64,000 nucleotides of DNA from Endozoicomonas elysicola (GTDB taxonomy: Bacteria > Pseudomonadota > Gammaproteobacteria > Pseudomonadales > Endozoicomonadaceae): positions 4,510,231 to 4,574,230 of the forward strand of contig NZ_JOJP01000001.1 of NCBI RefSeq assembly GCF_000710775.1, in the 5' to 3' direction. The notes below the pieces were generated by a model, which had not been told where the DNA came from, did no database searches, and saw only the letters and a program-made list of their open reading frames with translations. Shown in pieces: positions 46,367 to 56,900 of this stretch. Each line of letters opens with the position of its first letter. Position 1 is the first letter of the stretch. The position numbers and the translations under genes are program-made.

Positions 46367-47374
46367 CTAACGGCTTTTACCCAATGTTTCCACCATCACT
46401 GCCTTGATGGTATGCATACGGTTTTCTGCCTGATCAAACACAATGGAAGCGTCAGACTCAAATACGTCCTCAGTAACTTCCAGGCCGTTCATACCAAATT
46501 TGTCAGCGACTTCTTTGCCAATCACCGTGTCATCATTGTGAAAGGCTGGCAGACAGTGCAGGAAACGGACATTAGCATTGCCTGTTTTATGCATCACTGT
46601 CTGATTCACCTGATAGGGTTTCATAAGCTTGACCCTTTCATCCCAGGCTTCCATCGGCTCACCCATGGAAACCCAGACGTCGGTGTAAAGGAAATCACAA
46701 CCAGCGACCGCTTCATCCACCGACTCGGTAATGGTGATCTTCGCCCCGGATTCCCGGGCAATTTCCCGACATTGTTCAACCAAAGTGCTATCAGGGAAAA
46801 ATGCCGCTGGCGCTGCGATCCGGAAATCCACACCCATTTTGGCAGAGCCCACCATCAATGAATTGGCAACGTTGTTACGCCCATCCCCGAGATAGCAAAG
46901 CTTCATCTCGTTCAGGGGGCGACCATTGCCGTGTTCCTGCATGGTCAGAAAATCAGCGAGCACTTGAGTCGGGTGCCAATCATTGGTCAGACCATTCCAT
47001 ACTGGAACACCGGAAAAGGTGGCCAGATCTTCAACATGTTCCTGTAAGTGGCCACGAAATTCGATGCCATCGTACATACGCCCCAACACCCGCGCGGTAT
47101 CCTTCACGGTTTCTTTGGCCCCCATCTGGGAACCTCCACCGATATAAGTCACATTGGCGCCCTGGTCAAAACAGGCTACTTCAAAGGCGCAACGGGTCCG
47201 GGTAGACGCTTTTTCAAAAATCAGAGCAATATTTCGACCTTTCAAAAACTGCTCTTCAGTACCAGATCGTTTGGCAGCTTTTAACTGCGCGGCACGTTCC
47301 AGCAAGTGGCTGATCTCCAGTGGAGAAAAGTCCAGTAGCTTGAGAAAATGACGGTTCTGCAAACTCTGAGTCAT
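46367..47374 (-). CDS. argF: Ornithine carbamoyltransferase
   Basis: A 335-residue enzyme that makes citrulline from carbamoyl phosphate and ornithine, or the reverse in the deiminase pathway. The carbamoyl-phosphate motif is STRTRCAFE (about 57-65), the [12 protein letters not shown] segment and the ornithine-loop SMGE occur in order, and the catalytic HCLPAFHN motif is near 275. Biosynthetic (ArgF) and catabolic (ArcB) versions cannot be separated by these motifs. It stands alone, without arcA or arcC, which favours biosynthesis. AGGAAA precedes the ATG. Confidence 0.93.
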   Translation of the reverse strand: MTQSLQNRHFLKLLDFSPLEISHLLERAAQLKAAKRSGTEEQFLKGRNIALIFEKASTRTRCAFEVACFDQGANVTYIGGGSQMGAKETVKDTARVLGRMYDGIEFRGHLQEHVEDLATFSGVPVWNGLTNDWHPTQVLADFLTMQEHGNGRPLNEMKLCYLGDGRNNVANSLMVGSAKMGVDFRIAAPAAFFPDSTLVEQCREIARESGAKITITESVDEAVAGCDFLYTDVWVSMGEPMEAWDERVKLMKPYQVNQTVMHKTGNANVRFLHCLPAFHNDDTVIGKEVADKFGMNGLEVTEDVFESDASIVFDQAENRMHTIKAVMVETLGKSR

Positions 47375-47729
47375 AACAGTTTCCTGTGTCAGGTCATTTA
47401 TTGTTCTTTCTTACACAATCCAGCGATCCTGAAGTACGTAGCCAGCCATAATAAAATTACTGCGTACGATCAGGCGTCAGGGAGTCACATCATCCATAGA
47501 CCGGTTATTGCTGTCCAGCTCCAAATTGAATTTCATTCGGACATAGACTAGCGCCGGATGATACGGAAGGCATTACGTAAAAATACGTTTCCGATCTTTG
47601 AAGGGGTGCGAAAAGGCTTAGGCTCTGGAATGGTTGCTGACGCTCCGGGCTCTCGATATGCTCAAATATACAGTAGCATTAAAACAACCAGCCAAAGAGC
47701 TACTTAAAATAAAGTCAGAAGGGAACATC
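47375..47729. other. Divergent intergenic region, 355 bp
   Basis: Holds the promoters of argF (leftward) and the FMN reductase gene (rightward). No perfect arginine-repressor box is found; one partial match near 47525-47538 was rejected. No other ORF or strong structure is seen. Confidence 0.35.
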
Positions 47730-48251
47730 ATGAAGATTGTCGCATTTGGAGCATCAACCAGCTCTACATCCATAAATAAAGCCCTTGCTTCCTACGCTGC
47801 TCATCTAATTGAAGGTGCAGACGTGATCGTTCTGGACCTCAACAGTTACAAGGTCCCTTTATTCAGTGAAGATAAAGAGAAAGAGATTGGACAGGCAGAT
47901 GACGCGAAAACATTCCTCGCCGATATCGCCCAAGCCGATGCACTGGTCATTTCATTTGCAGAGCACAATGGTTCTTACTCTGCCGCCTATAAGAACCTCT
48001 TTGACTGGGCAACCCGTATTGAGCGTAACGTATTTGCCAATAAGCCAGCCGTTTATCTTTCTACCTCACCCGGACCAGGTGGTGCTCAGAGTGTATTGGC
48101 TGCAGCCAGAGGCTCAGCTCAATTTTTCGGCGCAGATGTTCAGTCTTCTATTTCCGTTCCCAATTTCTATGAAAATTTTGATTTAGAAGCAGGTGCTTTC
48201 AAAAATCAGGACATCGCTGAACAAATCAATCAGGCAGTATCGAAACTCTGA
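47730..48251 (+). CDS. NADPH-dependent FMN reductase family protein
   Basis: A 173-residue flavodoxin-fold reductase. N-terminal FGASTSSTSIN is the FMN phosphate loop; SFAEHNGSYSAAYKNLFDW is the second flavin-contact motif and SPGPGGAQSVL the third. Such enzymes reduce FMN, quinones or azo compounds with NAD(P)H. ATG 47730 follows AGAAGGGA; a longer frame starting 32 codons upstream has no ribosome site. A terminator follows. Confidence 0.88.
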   Translation: MKIVAFGASTSSTSINKALASYAAHLIEGADVIVLDLNSYKVPLFSEDKEKEIGQADDAKTFLADIAQADALVISFAEHNGSYSAAYKNLFDWATRIERNVFANKPAVYLSTSPGPGGAQSVLAAARGSAQFFGADVQSSISVPNFYENFDLEAGAFKNQDIAEQINQAVSKL

Positions 48252-48606
48252 TACCAGTCATTTGCTCAGAAAAAAGAATAAATGAAGCAGGAAATCACCT
48301 TACTCAGCTGGCGATGACCTCCTGACTTCATTCTTTCCCATCCCTGCTAATAACTGACACCCTGTTGGACTACAAAGTTACAGTATTTGATAAACAACAA
48401 CAGAGTTACCCACCTTTTGGCGCAACTTCCATACTAAGACTATCCTTTCGTGAAAGTACTTACCTGCTACTCACTGCCGCTTCCCGGGGACGTTTGGTAA
48501 CTAGGCATATGATCAACCGGTCTCGTGACTGATTGAGAACGCCCCCGAGGAACACGCTTCTGTGTAATCCCGAGTTCCTGTCAAGCCGCTTTCTTCGAGG
48601 TTGATT
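48252..48606. other. Intergenic region and arginine decarboxylase leader, 355 bp
   Basis: The first part holds the FMN reductase terminator (48282-48331). The rest is the upstream region of the decarboxylase gene; a small stem AGGAAC (48548-48553) / GTTCCT (48574-48579) lies about 30 bp before the start and could be a leader hairpin. No known riboswitch class is recognised. Confidence 0.35.
48282..48331 (+). terminator. Terminator after the FMN reductase gene
   Basis: ATGAAGCAGGA pairs with TCCTGACTTCAT (one bulged base) and TCTTTCCC follows. The loop is long (27 nt), so the stem may be extended by inner pairs. Confidence 0.55.
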
Positions 48607-50910
48607 ATGAAGATCACCAAACGGGCATGGCCAGTCCTGATTATTTCTGCTCAGTTTGACGCCAATAATGACGAAGGTTTCCGGCTGCGAGAGCTGGTTG
48701 AAAATCTGGAAGAGGTTCAGGAGTTGTCCGTACATCCATCATTCAGTTACGAAGATGGTGTTGAAATTTTCATGTCCCGCTCTGACCTGGGTGCTGTCAT
48801 TATCGATTGGGATATTCGCAGCGAAACCTGCAGTGAGAATATGGAGCCCGAAGAACTGCTAAATCTCATTCGTTCCCGAAATAAACATATCCCGATTCTA
48901 TTGCTGACCGAACGTTTGGCCGCTGCCAATATTCCTACTCATGTCCTTGAGATCATTGATGATGCTCTGTGGAAAACAGCAGACACCATCGAATTTCTCG
49001 CCGGGCGTATTGATGTCTTTGTGAATGACTATATCCGGAGCGTATACCCCACCTTTTTTGGCGCTCTGGTCGAGTACTCCCAAGAGTATAAATACGCCTG
49101 GCACACGCCCGGACACATGGGTGGCGAAGGCTTTCTGCACAGTCCCTCGGGCACGGCCATGCATGACTTTTATGGAGAGAATGTCTTTCGTGCTGATCTG
49201 TCGATCTCTGTACCGGAGCTCGGGTCTTTGCTGGATCATTCTGGAGTGGTAGGTGACGCAGAGAAAAATTCAGCCCGTGTATTTGGCGCTGACTACACCT
49301 ATTACGTTCTTAATGGGACATCCAACGTTAACCAGATCATCTGGCGCAGCCAGCTGGTCAGGGATGACATTGCCTTTGTTGATCGCAACTGTCATAAGTC
49401 CCTGAACTATGCCATGGTCATTACCGATGCCTATCCGGTGTACATGGTTCCCAGAAGAAACAAACGGGGAATCATCGGCCCCTGCCGTTTATCCGAGTTT
49501 TCGGAAGAATCCATCCGCAGCAAGATCGACGCTCATCCTAATATTCCGGCTGAGATAAAAAGTCAAAGTGCGGTAAAAATGTCAGCACTGACGAACTCAA
49601 CCTACGATGGCATCTGCTACAACGTTATCAACATTAAAAAAGAGCTTCAGCAAAGTGTCGAAAACCTACACTTCGACGAAGCCTGGTATGCCTACGCCCG
49701 ATTTCATCCAATCTACAAAGATCACTTTGGCATGGCGGATGACGACAGGAACAGCGACCATCCCCCAATCTTCTGCTCCCACTCGACTCATAAGCTACTG
49801 ACTGCCTTCTCCCAGGCATCCATGTTGCACATCCGCAGTGGCAGTAAAGTCAAAATCAACCCGGATGAGATTAACGAATCCTATATGATGCACTCATCCA
49901 CCTCGCCACAGTACAGCATGATTGCGTCGCTGGACGTTGCCACCAAAATGATGGATGACAACGGTGAAATTATGCTGAACGACATTATTCTGGAGGCTAT
50001 TCGTCTGCGCCAGAAAGTCACCCGGATTGCCAGAGAAATGAAAACCGCCAAAGGCTGGTTTTTTGAAATGTGGCAACCTCGCATCGTCAATTACGACGGC
50101 AGTGATACGGCTTTTGAAAATGTTCCTGTGGAATACCTGGGCAACCATCAGGAAGCCTGGGTATTCAACCGGAAGAATGACTGGCACGGCTTTGAAGACA
50201 TTGAAGACAACTATGCCATGCTGGACCCCATAAAACTGACGTTTATCACGCCAGGGCTTGATGATGCTGGTAACCTTGCTGATGAAGGCATTCCCGCATC
50301 CATCGTTACCGACTACCTGATCAAACACGGCATTGTCTGCGAAAAAACCGATTATTATTCCTTCCTGCTGCTCAACTCACTGGGTACCACCAAAGCCAAA
50401 CAAAGCGCCCTGCTTTCAGCGTTGCTGAAATTCAAGGCACTTTATGACACTAATGCTCCTCTTGAACAGGCACTGCCGAGACTGGTCAATGACTATCCGG
50501 AGACATACGCCGGTGTCGGCCTGAAGGATCATTGCAATGAAATTCACCAGTATTTTAAAGAGCACCAGATGCTCGACAAGATGCAGGCTGCCTTCCAGGT
50601 CATTCCAGACCCCGCCATGAAGCCAGCCGATGCCTACCACTGTGTCGTCAGAAAACAGGTTGAGTATGTGGAACTGGAAGCCATGGAGGGGCGTGTTCCT
50701 GCCGTCATGATGGTTCCCTACCCTCCTGGAATCCCCATCATGATGGGTGGGGAATCCATGAATGATAAAGCCAGCCCCATTTTTGACTATCTGACGGCAA
50801 GACAGAACTTTGAAAACCTGTTCCCAGGCTACGAAAGCGATATACATGGCGTCGAACGAGTAGAACGGGATGGCAAGAAATTCTTCCATACCCTATGCGT
50901 GAAGGCATGA
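48607..50910 (+). CDS. adiA: Biodegradative-type arginine decarboxylase (Orn/Lys/Arg family)
   Basis: A 767-residue fold-type I PLP enzyme. Residues 1-130 are the wing domain of inducible decarboxylases. The PLP lysine is Lys396 in SHSTHKLLTAFSQASMLH; the AWHTPGHMGGEGF motif near 155 and the C-terminal PYPPGIPIMMGGE motif are typical. Length and similarity favour arginine (AdiA) over lysine (CadA, about 715 aa) or ornithine decarboxylase. It consumes a proton per arginine, giving agmatine. ATG 48607 follows GAGGT. Two antiporter genes follow. Confidence 0.87.
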   Translation: MKITKRAWPVLIISAQFDANNDEGFRLRELVENLEEVQELSVHPSFSYEDGVEIFMSRSDLGAVIIDWDIRSETCSENMEPEELLNLIRSRNKHIPILLLTERLAAANIPTHVLEIIDDALWKTADTIEFLAGRIDVFVNDYIRSVYPTFFGALVEYSQEYKYAWHTPGHMGGEGFLHSPSGTAMHDFYGENVFRADLSISVPELGSLLDHSGVVGDAEKNSARVFGADYTYYVLNGTSNVNQIIWRSQLVRDDIAFVDRNCHKSLNYAMVITDAYPVYMVPRRNKRGIIGPCRLSEFSEESIRSKIDAHPNIPAEIKSQSAVKMSALTNSTYDGICYNVINIKKELQQSVENLHFDEAWYAYARFHPIYKDHFGMADDDRNSDHPPIFCSHSTHKLLTAFSQASMLHIRSGSKVKINPDEINESYMMHSSTSPQYSMIASLDVATKMMDDNGEIMLNDIILEAIRLRQKVTRIAREMKTAKGWFFEMWQPRIVNYDGSDTAFENVPVEYLGNHQEAWVFNRKNDWHGFEDIEDNYAMLDPIKLTFITPGLDDAGNLADEGIPASIVTDYLIKHGIVCEKTDYYSFLLLNSLGTTKAKQSALLSALLKFKALYDTNAPLEQALPRLVNDYPETYAGVGLKDHCNEIHQYFKEHQMLDKMQAAFQVIPDPAMKPADAYHCVVRKQVEYVELEAMEGRVPAVMMVPYPPGIPIMMGGESMNDKASPIFDYLTARQNFENLFPGYESDIHGVERVERDGKKFFHTLCVKA

Positions 50911-50917
50911 CCCATCC

Positions 50918-50940
50918 ACCGGGAGTTTCACGCTCCCGGT
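50918..50940 (+). terminator. Hairpin between adiA and the antiporter genes
   Basis: ACCGGGAG / CTCCCGGT is a perfect 8-bp stem with a 7-nt loop followed by CTACTTTTAA, 7 bp after the decarboxylase stop. It may lower but not abolish expression of the downstream transporter genes. Confidence 0.6.
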
Positions 50941-50982
50941 CTACTTTTAACGACCGAGCCGACTCAGCTCTTTACCAAGAGA

Positions 50983-52425
50983 ATGATGAAGAAAAAAACA
51001 TCAAGCCATGTACGTTTAAAAAAGCTGCCTCATAAGCTCAACGTTTTCACCCTGACCATGATCAATGTGGCAGCCATACTGGCTCTCCATGCTCTCCCCA
51101 GTCTGGCAGAGTATGGGTATTCACTGGTTTTCTACCTCGGCCTTGCAGCACTGTGCTTCTTTATTCCTTCCGCCCTGGTATCTGCTGAACTGGCTTCCGG
51201 CTGGCAGGGTGAAGGCGGGGTTTATCTATGGGTTACTGAAGCCTTTGGCCCAAAGTGGGGTGTCGTTGCGATTTTTATGCAGTGGGTAGAAAACCTGCCC
51301 TGGTTTGCCATGGTTCTTGCCTTTGCCGCTTCTGCCGTGGCCTACATCATTCATCCGGCACTGGCCGAAAATAAATGGTTTGTGGTCGGGTTTATCTGGC
51401 TGGCACTGGCTTTTTCTACACTGGTCAACCTGAGAGGGCTGAAGTTCTCGGCCCTGCTGAGCACTACAGGCGTTATTATTGGCAGTATTATTCCCTGCCT
51501 GATTATTATCACGCTGGGTGGAATGTACCTTTTATCGGGTAAACCCACTGCCATTCACTTTTCCTGGGCAGCCACTATTCCAAAGTTTGAAAATGTCCAG
51601 CACCTGATGCTGATGGCCGCCATGCTGGTGTCGTTTACCGGCATGGAGATGTCCGCCGTTCATGTCACAGAAGTCAAAGACCCGGGAAAGAGTTACCCAA
51701 AAGCCATTTTCTCAGCCTGTGCCCTGATCATCGCTCTGTCGTTGCTGGCATCACTTTCCATTGCGCTGGTGATCCCCTCCAGTGATGTCAGCTTGAGTGC
51801 CGGTGTAGATCAGGCGCTCAGAACCTTTTTTGCCATCCATGACCTCTCCTGGCTGGCCCCAGTAATTACCCTGCTGATTGCCTATGGCGCCATGATTATG
51901 GTCATCACTTGGATGATCGGCCCTTCAAAAGGCATTCGTGAAGCCGCTCAGGAAGGCTACTTCCCAAGCCTGTGGCAGAAAAACAATAAATACGGTGTTC
52001 CTGTACCCATTTTAATTCTGCAAGCCTCACTCTCCGCCTTGTTGTCACTGGCAATTTTATTCATGCCTTCGGTCAGCAGTGCCTTTATGTTGATGAACGC
52101 CCTTGCTGCACAGCTGTATCTGATCATGTATCTGCTGATGTTTGCCGCAGCAATAAAACTGCGCTATTCACGCCCCGAGATCTATCGCAGTTACCGGATT
52201 CCCGGCGGAAAACCTGGTATCTGGCTGGTTTCCGGGGTTGCCATTATCACCAGCTGCTTTGTCTTCATGTTTGGCTTTATCCCCACAGCCGCAGTCAAAG
52301 AAGAGGGACTAACCGCAACCCTCAGCTACATTGGCTTCCTGCTGGCTGGCTGCATCATCTTTATGTCATTACCACTGTTTTATTACCACCGCGCAGGGCA
52401 CAGGAGTCTTCACCATGTCCAGTGA
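50983..52425 (+). CDS. APC-family amino acid antiporter (glutamate:GABA antiporter-like)
   Basis: A 480-residue inner-membrane protein with about 12 helices. The N-terminal region (LPHKLNVFTLTMINVAAILALHALP) and GWQGEGGVYLWVTEAFGPKWG belong to the glutamate:GABA antiporter (GadC/YjeM) branch of the APC superfamily. TGMEMSAVHVTEVKDPGKSYP is the conserved helix 6-7 region. It lies 72 bp after the decarboxylase. The substrate could be glutamate/GABA or another amino acid/amine pair. The gene overlaps the next by 11 bp. Confidence 0.82.
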   Translation: MMKKKTSSHVRLKKLPHKLNVFTLTMINVAAILALHALPSLAEYGYSLVFYLGLAALCFFIPSALVSAELASGWQGEGGVYLWVTEAFGPKWGVVAIFMQWVENLPWFAMVLAFAASAVAYIIHPALAENKWFVVGFIWLALAFSTLVNLRGLKFSALLSTTGVIIGSIIPCLIIITLGGMYLLSGKPTAIHFSWAATIPKFENVQHLMLMAAMLVSFTGMEMSAVHVTEVKDPGKSYPKAIFSACALIIALSLLASLSIALVIPSSDVSLSAGVDQALRTFFAIHDLSWLAPVITLLIAYGAMIMVITWMIGPSKGIREAAQEGYFPSLWQKNNKYGVPVPILILQASLSALLSLAILFMPSVSSAFMLMNALAAQLYLIMYLLMFAAAIKLRYSRPEIYRSYRIPGGKPGIWLVSGVAIITSCFVFMFGFIPTAAVKEEGLTATLSYIGFLLAGCIIFMSLPLFYYHRAGHRSLHHVQ

Positions 52426-53791
52426 CACCCCGAATAAACAACAGACGTCTTCAAGTCAACCTGACTCAAACCCAACAGGGAGTAATGCGAAAAAACTGGG
52501 TGTCATCGGTGCCACCTTTTTAATTATTTCCAGCCTTGCCGGCAGCGGCGTCATTGCCCTGCCCCAACAACTCGCCTTTACCGGCTCTATTACGCTGGTT
52601 TCATTTATTCTGGTCACCTTGGGTGCGCTGTTTCTAACGCTGGTCTATGTCAGAGCAGGTGAACGTTTTGATGATCCAAGCCCAACAGCCCTGGCAACCA
52701 CCGTCAGCCCGATCATTGGTGCCAAGTGCGGTTTCTTTTACGTCTATGGCAACCTGATTTCCAATGTCTCCATTCTGATTGCCGGACTTGGCTATATAGC
52801 TATGTTTCTACCAGAGCTGAATGATCCAATCATCCTTGGTTGCACTGTCATCGCTCTGATCTGGCTCTTCGTAGTGTTATCACTGAGAGGTGTAGGCATC
52901 ATTGCCCAGGTAGTTTCCATCACGGTCACGTTACTGTTGGTTGCCGTTGCTCTCACCAGTGTACTGGGTTGGTTGGAGTTCAGCCCTGCTCAATTTCATG
53001 AAAACTGGAATGTCTCGGGCAAAGGCGATGGCTCAGCCATTATGGCTGGGTTTGCCATACTGATCTTTTCTTATGTGGGTGTAGAAAGTGTGGCCACCAA
53101 TGCCGAGCAAATAGAGAACCCCCAAAAGGTGGTACCCATTGCTACCATTGTTGGCTTTCTGGTCGTGGCTGTATTCTACATCCTTTCCACCACGGTGATG
53201 GAAGGCATGTTTACCGCAAAAGTGATTCAGGAAGCCCCTGCGTCCTTTGCCCTTTCCATGGAAAAGATTTTTCATTCATCTTACGTTGGGCAGGTAGTTT
53301 CCCTGGTCATGGCCGTCGCCTGTATCGCCAGTTTTATGGTCTGGGGGCTGAACTCAGTCAGTGCCGCAAAAACCAGTGCGGATAATGGCTTTCTGCCTAA
53401 AGCCTATTCCTATACCAACCGATATGGCATTGCCAGCAAGGGGCTGGTTATTAACGGTGTAATTATGACCGCCGTAGAACTGGTTCTGATGTTGATGGGT
53501 AGCGATATTGCTGAGGCGTTTAATATCTCAGTAACCATCTCAGTTCTGTTACTGTTATTTCCTTATTTCTGGTCTGGCGTGGCATTGCTGAAACTGGATC
53601 ACCTGGAGAAGAAAACATCCCGCTCCAACATTGCGATTGTGGCTCTTTCTTCGCTGTTTATTATCTCTGCCTTTGCCTCAGCCAATTATGATGAGCTGAT
53701 GATGGTTATTGCCATGGTAATGATAGTTCCGGGAGTTTATGCAATTTTAATGAATATCAAAATTGTTAATGTTGATAGCGATGATGAATAA
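52415..53791 (+). CDS. APC-family basic amino acid/polyamine antiporter (AdiC-like)
   Basis: A 458-residue inner-membrane antiporter with 12 predicted helices. ISSLAGSGVIALPQQLAFTG is the substrate-binding helix 1 break; FSYVGVESVATNAEQIENPQKVVPIAT matches helix 6 of AdiC/CadB/PotE-type exchangers, and the overall pattern is closest to AdiC. Placed after an arginine decarboxylase, it should exchange external arginine for agmatine. ATG 52415 has AGGAG upstream; the longer frame to 52331 overlaps the previous gene too far. Confidence 0.85.
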   Translation: MSSDTPNKQQTSSSQPDSNPTGSNAKKLGVIGATFLIISSLAGSGVIALPQQLAFTGSITLVSFILVTLGALFLTLVYVRAGERFDDPSPTALATTVSPIIGAKCGFFYVYGNLISNVSILIAGLGYIAMFLPELNDPIILGCTVIALIWLFVVLSLRGVGIIAQVVSITVTLLLVAVALTSVLGWLEFSPAQFHENWNVSGKGDGSAIMAGFAILIFSYVGVESVATNAEQIENPQKVVPIATIVGFLVVAVFYILSTTVMEGMFTAKVIQEAPASFALSMEKIFHSSYVGQVVSLVMAVACIASFMVWGLNSVSAAKTSADNGFLPKAYSYTNRYGIASKGLVINGVIMTAVELVLMLMGSDIAEAFNISVTISVLLLLFPYFWSGVALLKLDHLEKKTSRSNIAIVALSSLFIISAFASANYDELMMVIAMVMIVPGVYAILMNIKIVNVDSDDE

Positions 53792-53821
53792 GACCAGCTA
53801 AAGAAATAGCTACTTTTGACT

Positions 53822-53852
53822 ATTATTTGCCTCATATAGAGAGGCAAATAAT
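53822..53852 (+). terminator. Terminator of the adiA-antiporter unit
   Basis: ATTATTTGCCTC / GAGGCAAATAAT is a perfect 12-bp stem with a 7-nt loop followed by ATTTTTTC, 30 bp after the last antiporter stop. Confidence 0.9.
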
Positions 53853-53917
53853 ATTTTTTCATCAAATGCCAACTTTAAGCTCAGCTCACTTGTATTGATA
53901 AAAAATACAATAGCCAA

Positions 53918-56900
53918 TCACAAATGAGAACGAGTATCAGGATCCTGAAACACCCCACCAGAAATACTTGGAGTGCTTGGCCATGACTTAACCACGGCCA
54001 CATCACGTGAGCTCACCGACCCTGAAGTCGAAACCTCTTGATGATCAACTTTTGCTTGGGTCAAAGTTGCTTGCTTTGTTTCTGCACTCTGACTGTCCAT
54101 GGCTGCGGACATATCAATTGCAACATGTAACGCTCTTTGAGTACCAGGATTTTTTTCTCTTTTGGGTAAAAATGGAGTGGTTTCATCATTAACACCAAAC
54201 GGTGTCATCTCGATACTTTCAGATATCCTAGAATCTTCAGCAGCGGATACAGCTTTAACCTTTTTTGCAACTGCACCCAATCCCGGTTGCAGGCCTGTAT
54301 TTTCAGGCTTACCCTGCGTTGCATCGTCATAACTTACGACATCAAAACGCTTTATTTTGTATTGATGAGCCGGCGATAGTTGTTTTTTATTGCCCCCTCC
54401 TCCCAAATAAGCAAGCCGCCTTGTATTCGTATGTGAAGTATGGGTTAGCACATTTCCTAACTGCTGTACTTTTTTCGGTATTTTAATACCAAACCTAGTA
54501 TTTACTTCTTTATAATAACCAATACCTTCCAACCCTTGGTCAACAAGCCCCAAAAACCCCCCAACGGTATAATTCTCCCAGGGTAGAGTTTGCATTTGAC
54601 TACTGAACTCTTTTTCCTTCTTTTGACACTGATTTGCATTGGATGTTCTTTTAATATCTCCACCTAACTCACGAACATTATCCTCCCAGTATAAGCTCTT
54701 CCATAGATCCGAAAATGATCCAAGAATAGGAAGTATTGTAACATATTCTACAGATTCAGATGCTGAAGCATTAGAACCAGAAGCGTCTGAATAGACAGAA
54801 CTTTCCGTGGCTCCCCTAGTTAGCGAAAGGGGCACCCCGGCAGTAGTTCTATGAATGGGTTCAGTAACCGAACCACTCATATTTGATAAACCTGCAGTGC
54901 TGTCTACATTGGCGGTAGCAAAAGCGTCTGAGCCATTGACTGTAAATATAGAAGTCGAATTAACTACTCCGGCAGTTGTACTTTCAATCGGCTCCGTAGG
55001 AATACGACTAGCACTCTCTGTTGTCTCTATAGAAACCCACGAACCTTTAGTGTATCCAGAAGCCCCATCAGAACCTACTCTCCTTGGATATGCATCCGGT
55101 ACAGCTATCACAACAGTAGCCACAGTACATCCAAACCGAATGGCAAGGGCTTTTAGATATGTATTAAGTTTTTCTCTTACAATAGAGTTGTCACAACGTT
55201 TAATATCTAAAAAAGTATGGGCAGTTAAAGATGATGAAGCGGATAAGCTAGCTATTAGCAAAAGCCGAATAACCTCATCTCCGCCACTTAAAGGAGTGAA
55301 TAAGTTATTTACCAAAGACCGAAGAGTATGAGGTATAAAGTTCTGATCACCTCCACTATAACCCCAATACTTTTTACTAGTCTCAGGAATACATAGAGGC
55401 AAAAAGTAGCAGGTACCACCTATCAAAATCGCAGGAGCATAAATCTTAGCCTTGCCCTTCCAATCCATGGGTCTCATGTCAACTTCATAAGCTTCCAAAA
55501 ACCGGTGAATAAGGTCACGGGCAAAAATCGTACTTAAGCCAAGATTTAATAATTGACATAGACGAGTAGCAGGAGACACCCCTAAAAGAGAAAAAACACT
55601 TCCACCGAGAGCTGTCAAATCCTTACCAAAATTTGTAGCTATGCTAAAAACCGTATCTTTTTTAGGAGTCTCTGGATTATTTTTACCTGCACGATAGATG
55701 CTATAGCTGTTTTTCAAAGACGGAGGAATAACAGTGAATATACTATATAAAACAAGAAAGATACGAAACTGACTTGCGAATTGATATTCATTTGATATTT
55801 CTCCTTCACCGATTGAATGGAGTATTGTAAAAAAGATATCCGTGAGGTATAGCAGTGTTATACCGCTTCGAGTAAAGCAGCCAGCAAGTACATTAGCAAA
55901 AGATCTGCGCCACTCTGGTGATGCAGGAGACAAAGCAGTATGTAATTCAAAGTACAAGTTTCTATACAGCTCAATTTCCGAGGACTTAATTTCAATCTTA
56001 CAAATCTCAAGAAAACAAATTGACAGTAAACTGATCATACAATCAAGATTAGCTCCATCAAAATCCGCCCCAAGATCAAACATAGCTTTTAAAACAATAT
56101 CTCTGCACACATGATAATAAGTTAAATAATCAACATGAGAATTTTTCAAATACTCACTAACTTCACCTGGGCTACTACATTTTTCCAATTGTTCAATCAC
56201 AGCCTTCATGGACTTATGGCTTTCCCCATCCAAACATCCTAGAGTAGAGTTTAAAAGCGATATTATTTTTTTCTGAAGGTAAAAAACAGGACTTACTTCC
56301 TTGTTCAACTTAGATGCTTTGATTGATTCAAAAATGAGTTCATAAAACTGATTAAAACCACCATTCAAATTATCAGAACTATAAATACCTCGAGCTCTTG
56401 CCCTTATAATATCTCCCGCCAGCACCTTTACTTGTTCCAGCAACATCATTCTTTTTGTCATATCAAATGTACTAGACGATAACTCCGCCTCTGTTGGGTT
56501 TTCCAAGTCAGGTGGTGTTACACTTTCAGTATCACAAAGAGAGATCTCATCAACTGATTTCTGCTCTTTTGAAAACTCATACTCTCTATCAAAATCATCA
56601 ATCTCTTTAAGGTAATCAGCCATTTCATCAAATAAGATCCCTTTAATCGGTTCTATATATTCTTCAGGTTTGCCCACATCGAAAGCATGATCAGACGTTA
56701 TTGGATTCACGGGCAATACGGAATCACCACTCTCACTGGAAGCTTGACCTCTATCGCCTGTGATACATGAATGTTCACACTGAGGCAGAAAAACCGGCTC
56801 TAGAACCTCAGTACCAGAACATGCAGAAGTAACAGGCTCATCGTTAGCAACATGTGGGTGCTCAGAAACTTCGGTTGTAGTACCTGAAGTTGAATGCTCT

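Noticed and set aside
47520..47545. Possible arginine-repressor box upstream of argF (TGAATTTCATTC)
   Set aside because: The half-sites are one base too close to match the TGAAT-N4-ATTCA form, and the right half is incomplete.
48540..48606. Riboswitch or attenuator in the adiA leader
   Set aside because: Only a short 6-bp stem is visible; no known riboswitch motif or leader peptide.
48607..50910. Lysine or ornithine decarboxylase
   Set aside because: Length (767) and the alignment with AdiA-type segments fit arginine decarboxylase best, though the substrate is not proven.
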